Shown in pieces: positions 1 to 6,892 of a DNA stretch of 58,044 nucleotides (positions within the stretch are counted from its first letter, which is position 1; the number at the start of each line of letters is the position of its first letter). This DNA is from a bacterium (GTDB lineage: Bacteria; Chloroflexota; Dormibacteria; UBA8260; Bog-877). The position numbers and the translations under genes were made by a program. Location of the stretch: the NCBI GenBank assembly GCA_021791345.1, contig JAJYWT010000061.1:1-58044 (forward strand), written 5' to 3'. A model generated the notes under the pieces. It saw nothing but the letters and a program-made list of their open reading frames with translations. It was not told the origin of the DNA and made no database searches.

Positions 1-690
1 CAGTTGCAGCAGACCGCGGTGACCGTCCAGGAGCCGCCGGTTCGCAGGATCAAGGTCACTGGCTTGGTGCATCCCACCAAGATCGTCGGTGACCCCCAGA
101 TCACGGACGTCGTGGTCCAGGGCCCCCACCGCGCGGCCCGGGAGGGTGACGCCATGGTGGTCACGGGGATGCCGTCAAGGGACGACGGCGGATGGTTCTC
201 CTTCCGCTGGCCGGACCGGCTGCCGTTCGGACAGGGTGCCTCCGGGAGTCCGCTGCAGCCGGTCCTCATCCGCATGAACCCCGGCCTGGCGCTGGACGTG
301 GAGATGGCCGCCGGCCTGCTCACCGTGGAGGGGGTGCGGGGCCCGATTAATGCCGACATCCAGGCGGGCAGTGCCAAGGTGGAGGGCTTCTCGCAGCCGA
401 TCAACCTGAACGTGACCTGGGGCACGGTCTCCGTCCGTGGCCTCCTGGACTCGGGAAGCTCCCAGATCCGGTGCGAGGCCGGGACCGTCAAGGTGAGGTT
501 GGAGAGCGGCTCCAGCGTCAGAGTGGTGGCCCGCAGCACCCTGGGCAAGATCTCCCTGCCGGGGGACGCCCCCGGCCTGGGGGAGGGATGGACGATGGGC
601 GGCGAGGTGCATGAGAAGGTGATCGGTGCCGGGACCGGAAGGCTCGACATCGAGGCGACCACCGGGGCGGTCTGGGTGGAGGAGGGGTGA
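1..690 (+). CDS. DUF4097-type putative adhesin / beta-repeat protein, possibly cut by the left edge
   Basis: The frame is open from the first base, so the true start may lie outside; the first internal candidate is TTG at 4. The protein (about 229 aa) has a central run of short repeating beta-strand units, roughly residues 95-225, with alternating Val/Gly turns (LLTVEGVRGPINADIQAGS, AKVEGFSQP, VSVRGLLDSG, GTVKVRLESGSS), typical of DUF4097-like beta-solenoid proteins. No signal peptide or membrane segment is visible. It overlaps the DUF2089 gene by 4 nt (GTGA), so the two are probably translationally coupled. In other bacteria such pairs couple a putative regulator with a DUF4097 protein of unknown role. 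Function unknown; family call by pattern only. Confidence 0.6.
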   Translation, partial: QLQQTAVTVQEPPVRRIKVTGLVHPTKIVGDPQITDVVVQGPHRAAREGDAMVVTGMPSRDDGGWFSFRWPDRLPFGQGASGSPLQPVLIRMNPGLALDVEMAAGLLTVEGVRGPINADIQAGSAKVEGFSQPINLNVTWGTVSVRGLLDSGSSQIRCEAGTVKVRLESGSSVRVVARSTLGKISLPGDAPGLGEGWTMGGEVHEKVIGAGTGRLDIEATTGAVWVEEG

Positions 691-1061
691 TCGAGCGGCG
701 GCCCCCCCGGGTGTGCCCGGTCTGCGGGGAGATCCTGAGGGTCACCCGGCTCAGCTGCCGGGGCTGCGGCACCGAGCTCTCGGGTGACTTCGAGGCCTGC
801 GAGTTCTGCTCCCTGGGGGGCGAGGACCGCGAACTGCTGAAGATCTTTTTGAGCTCGCGCGGCAACATGAAGGCGCTGGAGCGCCAGCTCGGGGTCAGCT
901 ATCCGACCGCCCGAGCGCGCCTGGACGCGATGCTGAACCGCCTCGGCATCGACCCCGCCCCGGTCCCCAGTGCCGAAAGCCCCCTCAGCCTGCTGCAGGC
1001 GGTGGCGCGCGGCGAGGTCGACATAGCCGAGGCCGCCAAGCGTCTGGTCGAGGAGCCCTGA
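687..1061 (+). CDS. DUF2089 family zinc-ribbon / HTH protein
   Basis: A 124-aa protein starting with GTG inside the stop of the upstream gene. The N-terminus carries two Cys pairs, CPVCGE and CRGCG, plus CEFC, a zinc ribbon. Residues about 50-95 form a helix-turn-helix-like stretch (NMKALERQLGVSYPTARARL) found in DUF2089 proteins, and the tail (SLLQAVARGEVDIAEAAKRL) is SHOCT-like. DUF2089 proteins are thought to be DNA-binding regulators. Coupling to the DUF4097 gene suggests that it acts on that locus, which is inference. No promoter of its own is apparent. Confidence 0.75.
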   Translation: MIERRPPRVCPVCGEILRVTRLSCRGCGTELSGDFEACEFCSLGGEDRELLKIFLSSRGNMKALERQLGVSYPTARARLDAMLNRLGIDPAPVPSAESPLSLLQAVARGEVDIAEAAKRLVEEP

Positions 1062-1081
1062 TCCCAAGCGATCGCAGGCGG

Positions 1082-1804
1082 TCAGCGGAAGCCGTACAGC
1101 CCCTCGTGAAAGTCCCCGCTGGTTGACCAGCGCTCGACCACCCGATCCACGACCTCGTCGTCGATGACCTCGGCACCCTGCTGGCGAGCATTGCCCTCCA
1201 CCGCCTCCAGCACCTGCCCCTTGACGAAGTCAGGGACCCGCTCAAAGCGGCGCAGCGCAGCCTCGGTCCAGGGCAGGCCGTCGCGGTGGCGCTGCTGGAT
1301 CTTGTGGGAGACCTCGCCCCACATCTGGTACTTCAGCTCCATGATCTCCGGTGTGATGGTGGTGCCGAGATCCCGCTTGTAGGCGGTCCACTCCACCCGC
1401 CAGCGCGTCAACTCCCGGCAGAACTCCGGGACCTCCGCCAGGCGCTGCTCCGCCTCCGGCGTCCAGGTGAACTCCGGCAGCTGCCTCCGATCGCTGAGGG
1501 GATGGCCGTAGCCGAGCTTCTTGCCGAGGCTGTCGATGAACTCGCTCCGGATCTCGTCGATCCCCTTGCGCTCGGCCCGCTGCTCGGCCGCTCGTAGCGC
1601 CATCTCCTGCGCCCGCTCGGGCGTCAGGTGGCTCCGCGAAGCCCCCTGCTGGGCACGGCGCATGGCCTCGATGTGGGCTTCCCGATCCCAACCGGCGGAG
1701 TCGCCGTCATGGGGCACCGGGCAGCCCCCACCTGATCCTCCAGCCCGCTCCTGATCCGGGGAAGCCCCGGGGAAGGGGCATCTCGGCTCCGCCTGCTCAG
1801 TCAC
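1082..1804 (-). CDS. Protein with two PCP_red-like repeats (protochlorophyllide-reductase C-terminal domain type)
   Basis: About 240 aa. Two stretches match the pattern of the small PCP_red domain (W-T-x-E-A-x-x-R-L-x-x-V-P-x-F): one beginning FTWTPEAEQRLAEVPEF, the second beginning LPWTEAALRRFERVPDFVK and continuing through VEGNARQQGAEVIDDEVVD. The first repeat is less canonical. The N-terminus is Cys/Pro-rich (CPFPG, CPVPHDG) and then charged and helical. PCP_red is best known at the C-terminus of the light-independent protochlorophyllide reductase B subunit, but stand-alone copies occur in non-phototrophs. GTG at 1804 is chosen because GGAGG lies 6 nt upstream; ATG at 1810 is possible. The gene overlaps the MarR stop by 8 nt, so it is co-transcribed and coupled. 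Confidence 0.6.
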   Translation of the reverse strand: MTEQAEPRCPFPGASPDQERAGGSGGGCPVPHDGDSAGWDREAHIEAMRRAQQGASRSHLTPERAQEMALRAAEQRAERKGIDEIRSEFIDSLGKKLGYGHPLSDRRQLPEFTWTPEAEQRLAEVPEFCRELTRWRVEWTAYKRDLGTTITPEIMELKYQMWGEVSHKIQQRHRDGLPWTEAALRRFERVPDFVKGQVLEAVEGNARQQGAEVIDDEVVDRVVERWSTSGDFHEGLYGFR

Positions 1805-2327
1805 TCCCATCCTCCACAACCCGTGTCGGGCCCGGCAGACCCGGGCAGCCGCCGCCTGACTCCAGAAGGTTGGCGGAGGCCACCTGCTCCAGCGCCACCT
1901 GCAACTGGTTCATGACCTCCGAGTCTAGGACATCTCCGAAGTGGGCCTGCACCGAGCGCAGGTGGTCACGGGCCGCAGAGCGCAGCCTCGCCCAGCCGTC
2001 TGCGGTCAGCACCGCGAAGGCGCCGCGGGCGTCGCTGGGGCAGACCTCGCGCCGGACCAATCCTGCTGCCTCCAACCGTTCCACGAGGCGGGTGAGGCCG
2101 CTGCGGCTGAGCAGCACCCGGTCGGCGAGCTGAGCCATCCGCAGGCGACCCTCCGGAGCTTCACTCAGCTGCACCAGCACGTCGTACTCCGCCAGGGGGA
2201 GGCGCTGGGTCGCCATCAGCTCGCGCTCCAGCGCCCTGGTGACCAGGGTGTGGGCGCGCAGGAAGGCCTGCCAGGCGGCCAGGACGCTCGGGCTGAGGCC
2301 GGTATCGGTCGGAACCGTTGATTGCAT
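1797..2327 (-). CDS. MarR family transcriptional regulator
   Basis: About 176 aa from ATG 2327 (TTG 2333 possible). Winged-helix MarR fold: N-terminal dimer helix, LPLAEYDVLVQLSEAPEG, recognition region LRMAQLADRVLLSRSGLTRLVERLEAAGLV, and the wing with R-x-x-x-x-x-D-x-R-G (RREVCPSDARGAF). It is divergent from yceI, with an 18-bp palindrome between the two starts, so it probably represses both transcripts. The following gene on the same strand encodes the PCP_red-like protein and overlaps the stop codon. Ligand unknown. Confidence 0.9.
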   Translation of the reverse strand: MQSTVPTDTGLSPSVLAAWQAFLRAHTLVTRALERELMATQRLPLAEYDVLVQLSEAPEGRLRMAQLADRVLLSRSGLTRLVERLEAAGLVRREVCPSDARGAFAVLTADGWARLRSAARDHLRSVQAHFGDVLDSEVMNQLQVALEQVASANLLESGGGCPGLPGPTRVVEDGSD

Positions 2328-2352
2328 GGACAAGTACCTGCGTGGTAGGATT

Positions 2353-2370
2353 TAGTTGTATAAACAATTA
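2353..2370. promoter_or_regulatory. Candidate MarR operator between marR and yceI
   Basis: TAGTTGTATAAACAATTA is an imperfect inverted repeat (7-bp arms TAGTTGT / ACAATTA, one mismatch, 4-nt spacer) in an AT-rich patch in otherwise GC-rich DNA. A possible yceI promoter, TTGCAT (2322-2327) with an 18-nt gap to TAGGAT (2346-2351), ends just before it, so bound MarR would cover the start site. A second small palindrome, GACTCC-GCG-GGAGTC (2372-2386), lies just downstream. Confidence 0.6.
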
Positions 2371-2412
2371 TGACTCCGCGGGAGTCCCAGATGAGCGAAC
2401 AGGAGGCAGGAG

Positions 2413-2946
2413 ATGGCTTGGAAACTGGACATGGCCCATTCGGCAGTGGAGTTCTCGGTGCGCCACATGATGATCAGCACCGTCAAGGGTAACTTCAAGG
2501 AGTTCTCGGTGGACGTGGACATCGACCCCGACGACCTCACCAAGAGCTCGGTGCGGGCGGTCATCAAGGCGGCCAGCATCGACACGCGCGAGCCCCAGCG
2601 CAACGCCCACCTGGTGTCCGCGGACTTCCTGGACGCAGAGAAGTACCCCGAGATCGTCTTCCAGAGCCGTCGGGTGGAATCCGTCGGCGGCGACCGCTAC
2701 CGGGTGGAGGGAGACCTCACGATCAAGGACGTCACCCGGCCGGTCAGCCTGGATGTGACCTCGCTGGGGATCCAGACCAGCCCCTATGGGGTCAAGGCGG
2801 CGGGCTTCGAGGCGACCACGAAGATCAGCCGCCAGGAGTTCGGGCTCACCTGGAACGTGGCGCTCGAGACCGGAGGTGTACTGGTCGGAGACGAGATCAA
2901 GATCTCCATCGACGCCGAGGTCAACGAGGTCGCCGAGGCCGCCTGA
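2413..2946 (+). CDS. YceI family protein
   Basis: A 177-aa lipocalin-like YceI protein. Family marks are the start AWKLDMAHSAVEFSVRHMMISTVKG, the repeated beta strands, and HLVSADFLDAEKYPEIVFQS. YceI proteins bind isoprenoid-type lipids in an extended beta barrel. No signal peptide is present, so this one is probably cytoplasmic, unlike the E. coli periplasmic form. The start is supported by AGGAGG 8-12 nt upstream of ATG. It is divergent from marR; MarR-linked yceI genes are common and often respond to stress or small lipophilic compounds. Confidence 0.9.
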   Translation: MAWKLDMAHSAVEFSVRHMMISTVKGNFKEFSVDVDIDPDDLTKSSVRAVIKAASIDTREPQRNAHLVSADFLDAEKYPEIVFQSRRVESVGGDRYRVEGDLTIKDVTRPVSLDVTSLGIQTSPYGVKAAGFEATTKISRQEFGLTWNVALETGGVLVGDEIKISIDAEVNEVAEAA

Positions 2947-2954
2947 GAACCGCA

Positions 2955-2984
2955 GCCGGGTGGGTCGGCGCCGGCCCACCCGGC
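2955..2984. terminator. Bidirectional hairpin between convergent yceI and def
   Basis: Perfect 10-bp arms GCCGGGTGGG (2955-2964) and CCCACCCGGC (2975-2984) with a loop that can itself pair. It fills the gap between two convergent stop codons. No long T run, so it may be Rho-assisted. Confidence 0.6.
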
Positions 2985-2985
2985 T

Positions 2986-3492
2986 TCAGCCGGCCCCGGC
3001 CTCCTCCGTACCCTCTTCCTCTGTGACCTCCTGGAACACCGCCCCTGGGGCCAGCCGCTCAGGGCAGAGCATGCCCTGCAGGTGGTCCGACTCGTGCTGG
3101 ACGATGCGCGCGAGCCAGCCCTCGAAGGAGCGCACCACCCCACGCCCATGGACGTTGCGATACCGCACCGTCACCCGCTCAAAGCGGCGAATCAGCCCGG
3201 CCCGGCCGGGCAGCGAAAGGCAACCCTCGATCGCGTCTACCTCCCCGCTGCCCGCCACCAGCTCAGGATTGCAGATGGCGAACTTGCGGTCCTCGTAGAC
3301 GATCACCGCGAGCTGGAGGTTGAGCCCCACCTGGGGCGCCGCCAGCCCCACCCCGTTCCACTCCTCGCAGCGCACGTACATCTCATCGACCAACCGTCGC
3401 AGCTGGTTGTCGAAGACGCGGATCGGGCGCGCGTGCTGGTGCAGGACCGGGGCGGGGTCGAACACCAGTTGCAGGGGGGCGGTGGGCTTCAC
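2986..3492 (-). CDS. def: Peptide deformylase
   Basis: 168 aa. It removes the N-formyl group from nascent proteins using a metal ion. All three family motifs are present: GVGLAAPQ (residues 47-54), EGCLS (89-93, Cys metal ligand) and HESDH (133-137, the HExxH metal/catalytic motif). The GTG start at 3492 forms a GTGA overlap with the stop of the upstream lipoate-ligase-like gene, and the motif spacing from this start fits the family. The C-terminal tail is acidic (EEEGTEE). It is the last gene of the minus-strand group with the ligase-like and SRPBCC genes. Confidence 0.93.
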   Translation of the reverse strand: MKPTAPLQLVFDPAPVLHQHARPIRVFDNQLRRLVDEMYVRCEEWNGVGLAAPQVGLNLQLAVIVYEDRKFAICNPELVAGSGEVDAIEGCLSLPGRAGLIRRFERVTVRYRNVHGRGVVRSFEGWLARIVQHESDHLQGMLCPERLAPGAVFQEVTEEEGTEEAGAG

Positions 3493-4184
3493 TCCCAGAT
3501 CTTCGCAGGACGCAGCCTGCCCGGGGCGGCCAGGAGTGGGATCGTCTCCGCCTGCGCCAGCTCTGGCCGGCCGATCAGCTCTCCCAGAAAGGCGAGGTGC
3601 TCGGGCGAGATCTCCACGCCGATGGCACGGTGGGCAAGCCCAAGGGCGGTGAGCGAGAGGGCATCGGGTCGGCTGAGCCCGACCACCGCTCTCATCAGCC
3701 CCACCTCCCGGGTCAGCTTGAATCCGACTCCGACCAGCTTCCTCCCCTCGACCGAGAGGTCGCTGAAGCCTGGACACCAGGCCCCGGCCACCCTCCCGGC
3801 GGTCAGGGTGACCCCCAAGGAGCTCAGCCTCGCCTCCAGGATCCCCTGCACCACGGCCAGCAGCAGGTCGAGGGGTCTGGCGAGCTGGTCGGGCAGGCGG
3901 GCAACCATCAGCATGCTCAACCACTCCGGGCCGCCGGGCCCGATGGTTCCCCCGATGGGGCTAACGCGCACCTCACCGATCCCAGGGATCGTCCGGATCG
4001 CCTCCAGGACACCCTGCCGCCGGGCCACCGAGGGTCCGATCGTCACCCCGGGCGCGGTCAGCAGCGGGACCACCCGGACCTCCCGGGGAAGGCCCGGCGC
4101 CAGATCCAGCCCCGCGCGGTCGGCCACCGCAACGTCATCCTCCGGAAGGGCCGGGTCGAAGTAGGCGGTCCAGCCGGTGGGCAT
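3489..4184 (-). CDS. BPL/LplA-type cofactor transferase (lipoate-protein ligase-like)
   Basis: About 231 aa from ATG 4184; a TTG at 4202 that overlaps the upstream stop as TTGA is an alternative. The mark is EGRKLVGVGFKL, matching the G-R-K-[IL]-x-G segment with the catalytic lysine of lipoate/octanoate ligases and transferases. A second mark is GGTIGPGGPEWLSMLMVARLP, where LplA-type proteins carry the substrate-binding strand. Likely role is transfer of lipoyl or octanoyl groups to carrier proteins; the substrate is not fixed by sequence. It sits between an SRPBCC gene and def. Confidence 0.6.
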   Translation of the reverse strand: MPTGWTAYFDPALPEDDVAVADRAGLDLAPGLPREVRVVPLLTAPGVTIGPSVARRQGVLEAIRTIPGIGEVRVSPIGGTIGPGGPEWLSMLMVARLPDQLARPLDLLLAVVQGILEARLSSLGVTLTAGRVAGAWCPGFSDLSVEGRKLVGVGFKLTREVGLMRAVVGLSRPDALSLTALGLAHRAIGVEISPEHLAFLGELIGRPELAQAETIPLLAAPGRLRPAKIWE

Positions 4185-4198
4185 GCGGCCCGGCTGGT

Positions 4199-4708
4199 TC
4201 AAATCGGTCCGGCCTTCCCCGGCTCCGCATCCATGTCGGTCGTCCGAAGCTCTGGGGAGCGCGAGCTCGGCGCCAGGAGATTGAAAAGGGCCTGCAGGGA
4301 GCGGTGCGCCTGCATCTCCAGGATCCCACTCACCCCGAAGCGTCCCGCCAGATATCCCAGCGCCCCCCCGGGGAGCCGGTACTGCAGCCGCTGGGTGACC
4401 TCGGTCCTGCCCGCGCCCACCGGTTGGCACTCGATCCTGAGCTCGGCCGTGGCCCCCATGGCGTGGCCCCGGCTGCTGACCAAGAAGGGCCGTTCGCACT
4501 CCCCGATGACCCACTCGCTGTCGGCGAACTTTCCGCCGGCCACCAGGCGGATGTGGAGCCGGTCCCCCCGCCGCAGCGGAGGGGCGGAGGAGCCGGTGAT
4601 CTCCTTGACCCCGAACATCCACTCGGGCGCGTGCCGAACGTCGGCGATGAAGTCCCAGGCGGCCTCCGGGCTGACCGGGATCACGATCCGGTGGCGGACC
4701 TCAGGCAT
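4199..4708 (-). CDS. SRPBCC (polyketide cyclase/START-like) family protein
   Basis: 169 aa. The opening PEVRHRIVIPVSPEAAWDFIADVRHAPEWMFGV is typical of SRPBCC proteins (helix-grip fold, hydrophobic ligand cavity), followed by strand-rich sequence and a C-terminal long helix (ILEMQAHRSLQALFNLL). Ligand unknown. The ATG at 4708 is divergent from the PNPOx-like gene, with 57 nt between starts, so the gap probably holds both promoters. Confidence 0.75.
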   Translation of the reverse strand: MPEVRHRIVIPVSPEAAWDFIADVRHAPEWMFGVKEITGSSAPPLRRGDRLHIRLVAGGKFADSEWVIGECERPFLVSSRGHAMGATAELRIECQPVGAGRTEVTQRLQYRLPGGALGYLAGRFGVSGILEMQAHRSLQALFNLLAPSSRSPELRTTDMDAEPGKAGPI

Positions 4709-4765
4709 TGCCGGCTGCGAAGATTTCCATGTGGCGCACCGAGAATATCCCGTACCGTAGCGGCG

Positions 4766-6220
4766 ATGCGCAGCGCCGAACTCGCCGACATCCCCGAGCT
4801 GGCTCGCCTGGATCGCTTTCTGCAGTGGGATCTCGCCACCGTCAATCCCTGGGGCGTGCCGGTGCTGGCGGCGACGGGGGCGCGCCTGCTGCCCGCCAGC
4901 GGCGAGATCTGGACCTCCACCACGGTCGGCTTCCAGGCCAAGGTGCGCAACATCAGGCGCCATCCCAAGGTGGCGCTGCTGCGCTACGAGCCGGAGCATC
5001 GGCCGGTGCTCGTGCGCGGCGAGGCCGAGGTCCTGGAGGGGGATGGCACCACCAATCTCACCACCCTCTTCGAGCTGATGAGCGGCCCAGAGGGCGCGCG
5101 GCCGCTCTTCTACGACTCCGCGTCCGATTTGCGATGGCGAGGTCTCTACCGCCAGTACTGGCGGCGGATTCTCATCCGCGTCCGGGTGGTGGAGGTGGGT
5201 GTGTTCGGGCCCGACGGGCTCGAACTCCGCCGCGTCTCGAGCTGGGGGCCGGGATCGGGCGCCTCCGGGCGCGGGTCTGCGAGCCACCGCGACTTCCAGC
5301 CGGGAGCGCTGGACCGCAGAGGCCGGCAGATGCTCCTTGACGGGGTGCCCTCGGTGCTCGCCGTTCCCAGTGGCGGCCAGGGTGCCCCGCTCGTCTATCC
5401 GGCCCAGGTCAGGCAGGATCGCGCCGGGCGGATTCTGGTCCGGGACCAGCGGGGGCTTCCTGCGGGCGCGGTCCCGCGAGCGTCGCTGGCGGTCCGGGTG
5501 CTCGACGACACCTACGAGCTGGCCCGGCAGGTGGGTTGGATCGGACGACTGGAGCCGGGGACGGGGTGGCGGGTGTTGGTGCCCCGCTCGACCTACGGCT
5601 TCACCAAACCACCGGGCTGGATCCCGGATCTGGCGGCGGGCGTCGCCGCCCGCGCCGCAGCGGGGAGGGAGATCCGCAGTGGGCGCGTGAGCACCCCCGA
5701 GGTGGGGTCCGCCGCGCGCCGCGCGGGATTGACCAGAGCCGCTCCTCTGACACTGTCGGCCCGGGCGTGGGCGGCCCTGGAGGAGCTCTTCAGCGCCACC
5801 AACGCGATCGCTCCCTGGTACTCGGCCTGGGCGGCGCTGGCACCGGACCCAGCTCTTCGAGCCCAGCTGACCTACCTTGCCAATCGCTTCGAGCTGGAGC
5901 GTGATTGGACCCAGGCGCTCCTGATCCGGGGCGAGCGCCGGGTGCCCGGGCACAGGTTGGCGGGGGCGGCGGTGCGTCTGCACCCGCGGTCCCTTGATCT
6001 TAATTCGGAATCTAGGCGTCACGACCGGCTCCTGGAGCGCTCCCGCCGGGTGCTCCGCCGCGAGCTGCCCGACGACCTGAGAGTGGCGGTCGTCAAACCT
6101 CTGCGGGGCACGGTTGCTGGGCAGCGTGGCCTTCCACTGGACCGGGCCGCTCGGGAGGCCGTGCGCTCCGCGGCGTTCTCGGGAGCGGCCGCGCTCGACC
6201 GGCTTATGAGGCGAGGATGA
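4766..6220 (+). CDS. Two-domain PNPOx-like (FMN-binding split-barrel) protein
   Basis: 484 aa. Residues about 8-150 resemble the pyridoxamine-phosphate-oxidase / F420-FMN split barrel (ATVNPWGVPVLAA, IWTSTTVGFQAKVRNIRRHPKVALL, LVRGEAEVLEG). A second barrel-like region follows (about 185-300: VPSVLAVPSGGQGAPLVYPAQV), then a helical C-terminus of unknown type. Flavin binding is inferred from fold similarity. A TACCGT box ends 7 nt before the ATG, suggesting a leaderless mRNA. Confidence 0.6.
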   Translation: MRSAELADIPELARLDRFLQWDLATVNPWGVPVLAATGARLLPASGEIWTSTTVGFQAKVRNIRRHPKVALLRYEPEHRPVLVRGEAEVLEGDGTTNLTTLFELMSGPEGARPLFYDSASDLRWRGLYRQYWRRILIRVRVVEVGVFGPDGLELRRVSSWGPGSGASGRGSASHRDFQPGALDRRGRQMLLDGVPSVLAVPSGGQGAPLVYPAQVRQDRAGRILVRDQRGLPAGAVPRASLAVRVLDDTYELARQVGWIGRLEPGTGWRVLVPRSTYGFTKPPGWIPDLAAGVAARAAAGREIRSGRVSTPEVGSAARRAGLTRAAPLTLSARAWAALEELFSATNAIAPWYSAWAALAPDPALRAQLTYLANRFELERDWTQALLIRGERRVPGHRLAGAAVRLHPRSLDLNSESRRHDRLLERSRRVLRRELPDDLRVAVVKPLRGTVAGQRGLPLDRAAREAVRSAAFSGAAALDRLMRRG

Positions 6221-6221
6221 G

Positions 6222-6845
6222 GTGTCTTTGCGTTGGCGCGGAACGCTGGGGGTGCTGGTCCAGGTGGGCGCGGTCCGAGCCGCGTTCTGGCAGCCCCGGT
6301 GGTTCTGGGCGGCGATGACCACCGCCCTGGTGTCATCCGGGGTTCTGACCGCCCCGGGACGGCCCCGGCCCCGGCTGCGAGCGGATCCGGGATGGATCGC
6401 CGGAGGAGTGATGGCTGGGCTCTGCGCCTACCTGGTCACGTTCGGGACCGGCTGGCTGCTGAACCGCTCCTCCCCGGGTCGGCGCTGGCTCAGCCAGGTG
6501 CGTCGCTGCACTGACTCCCGGCCGCGGGCGCTGAGGGCGTTGCTGGTGGTCCCGGCCGCGGTTGGAGAGGAGCTCTTCTGGCGGGAGGCGATGCTGGGGG
6601 ATGGGAGCCAGGGTCTGCTGCAATCCGGGCCCGAGGTGGCGGTTTACGCGGCGGTCCAGCTCGCCTCGGGAAACCCGGCCGTGGTCGGCGGCGGGGTCCT
6701 GCTGGGACTGGTCACCACCTGCCTTCGAGTTGGCTCCGGGTCTCTGACCCCGGCGCTGTTGGCCCATCTGGTCTTCTCCGAGATGACCCTGACCTGGCCG
6801 GGGCTGCCGCTACCGCATCCGCGCCACCACAGAGCTGTGACCTGA
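6222..6845 (+). CDS. CPBP (CAAX-type) family intramembrane metalloprotease
   Basis: 207 aa with several hydrophobic segments (about 28-42, 60-82, 105-115, 135-175). The glutamate motif EELFWR (E116-E117-x-x-x-R121) is the family EExxxR signature, and a later conserved His (LLAHLVF) can complete the site. GTG at 6222 lies 1 nt after the stop of the upstream gene, so the pair is an operon. Bacterial CPBP proteins have roles in bacteriocin immunity or peptide processing; the substrate here is unknown. Confidence 0.75.
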   Translation: MSLRWRGTLGVLVQVGAVRAAFWQPRWFWAAMTTALVSSGVLTAPGRPRPRLRADPGWIAGGVMAGLCAYLVTFGTGWLLNRSSPGRRWLSQVRRCTDSRPRALRALLVVPAAVGEELFWREAMLGDGSQGLLQSGPEVAVYAAVQLASGNPAVVGGGVLLGLVTTCLRVGSGSLTPALLAHLVFSEMTLTWPGLPLPHPRHHRAVT

Positions 6846-6892
6846 TCGTGTCCCTTAGCCAGTGAGTCATATCCGAGAATCGCCAGGTGGCC

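Noticed and set aside
4199..6322. Very long minus-strand open frame of about 700 codons
   Set aside because: Only its last 170 codons are the SRPBCC gene; the rest is a mirror of the PNPOx-like gene, a usual effect in GC-rich DNA.
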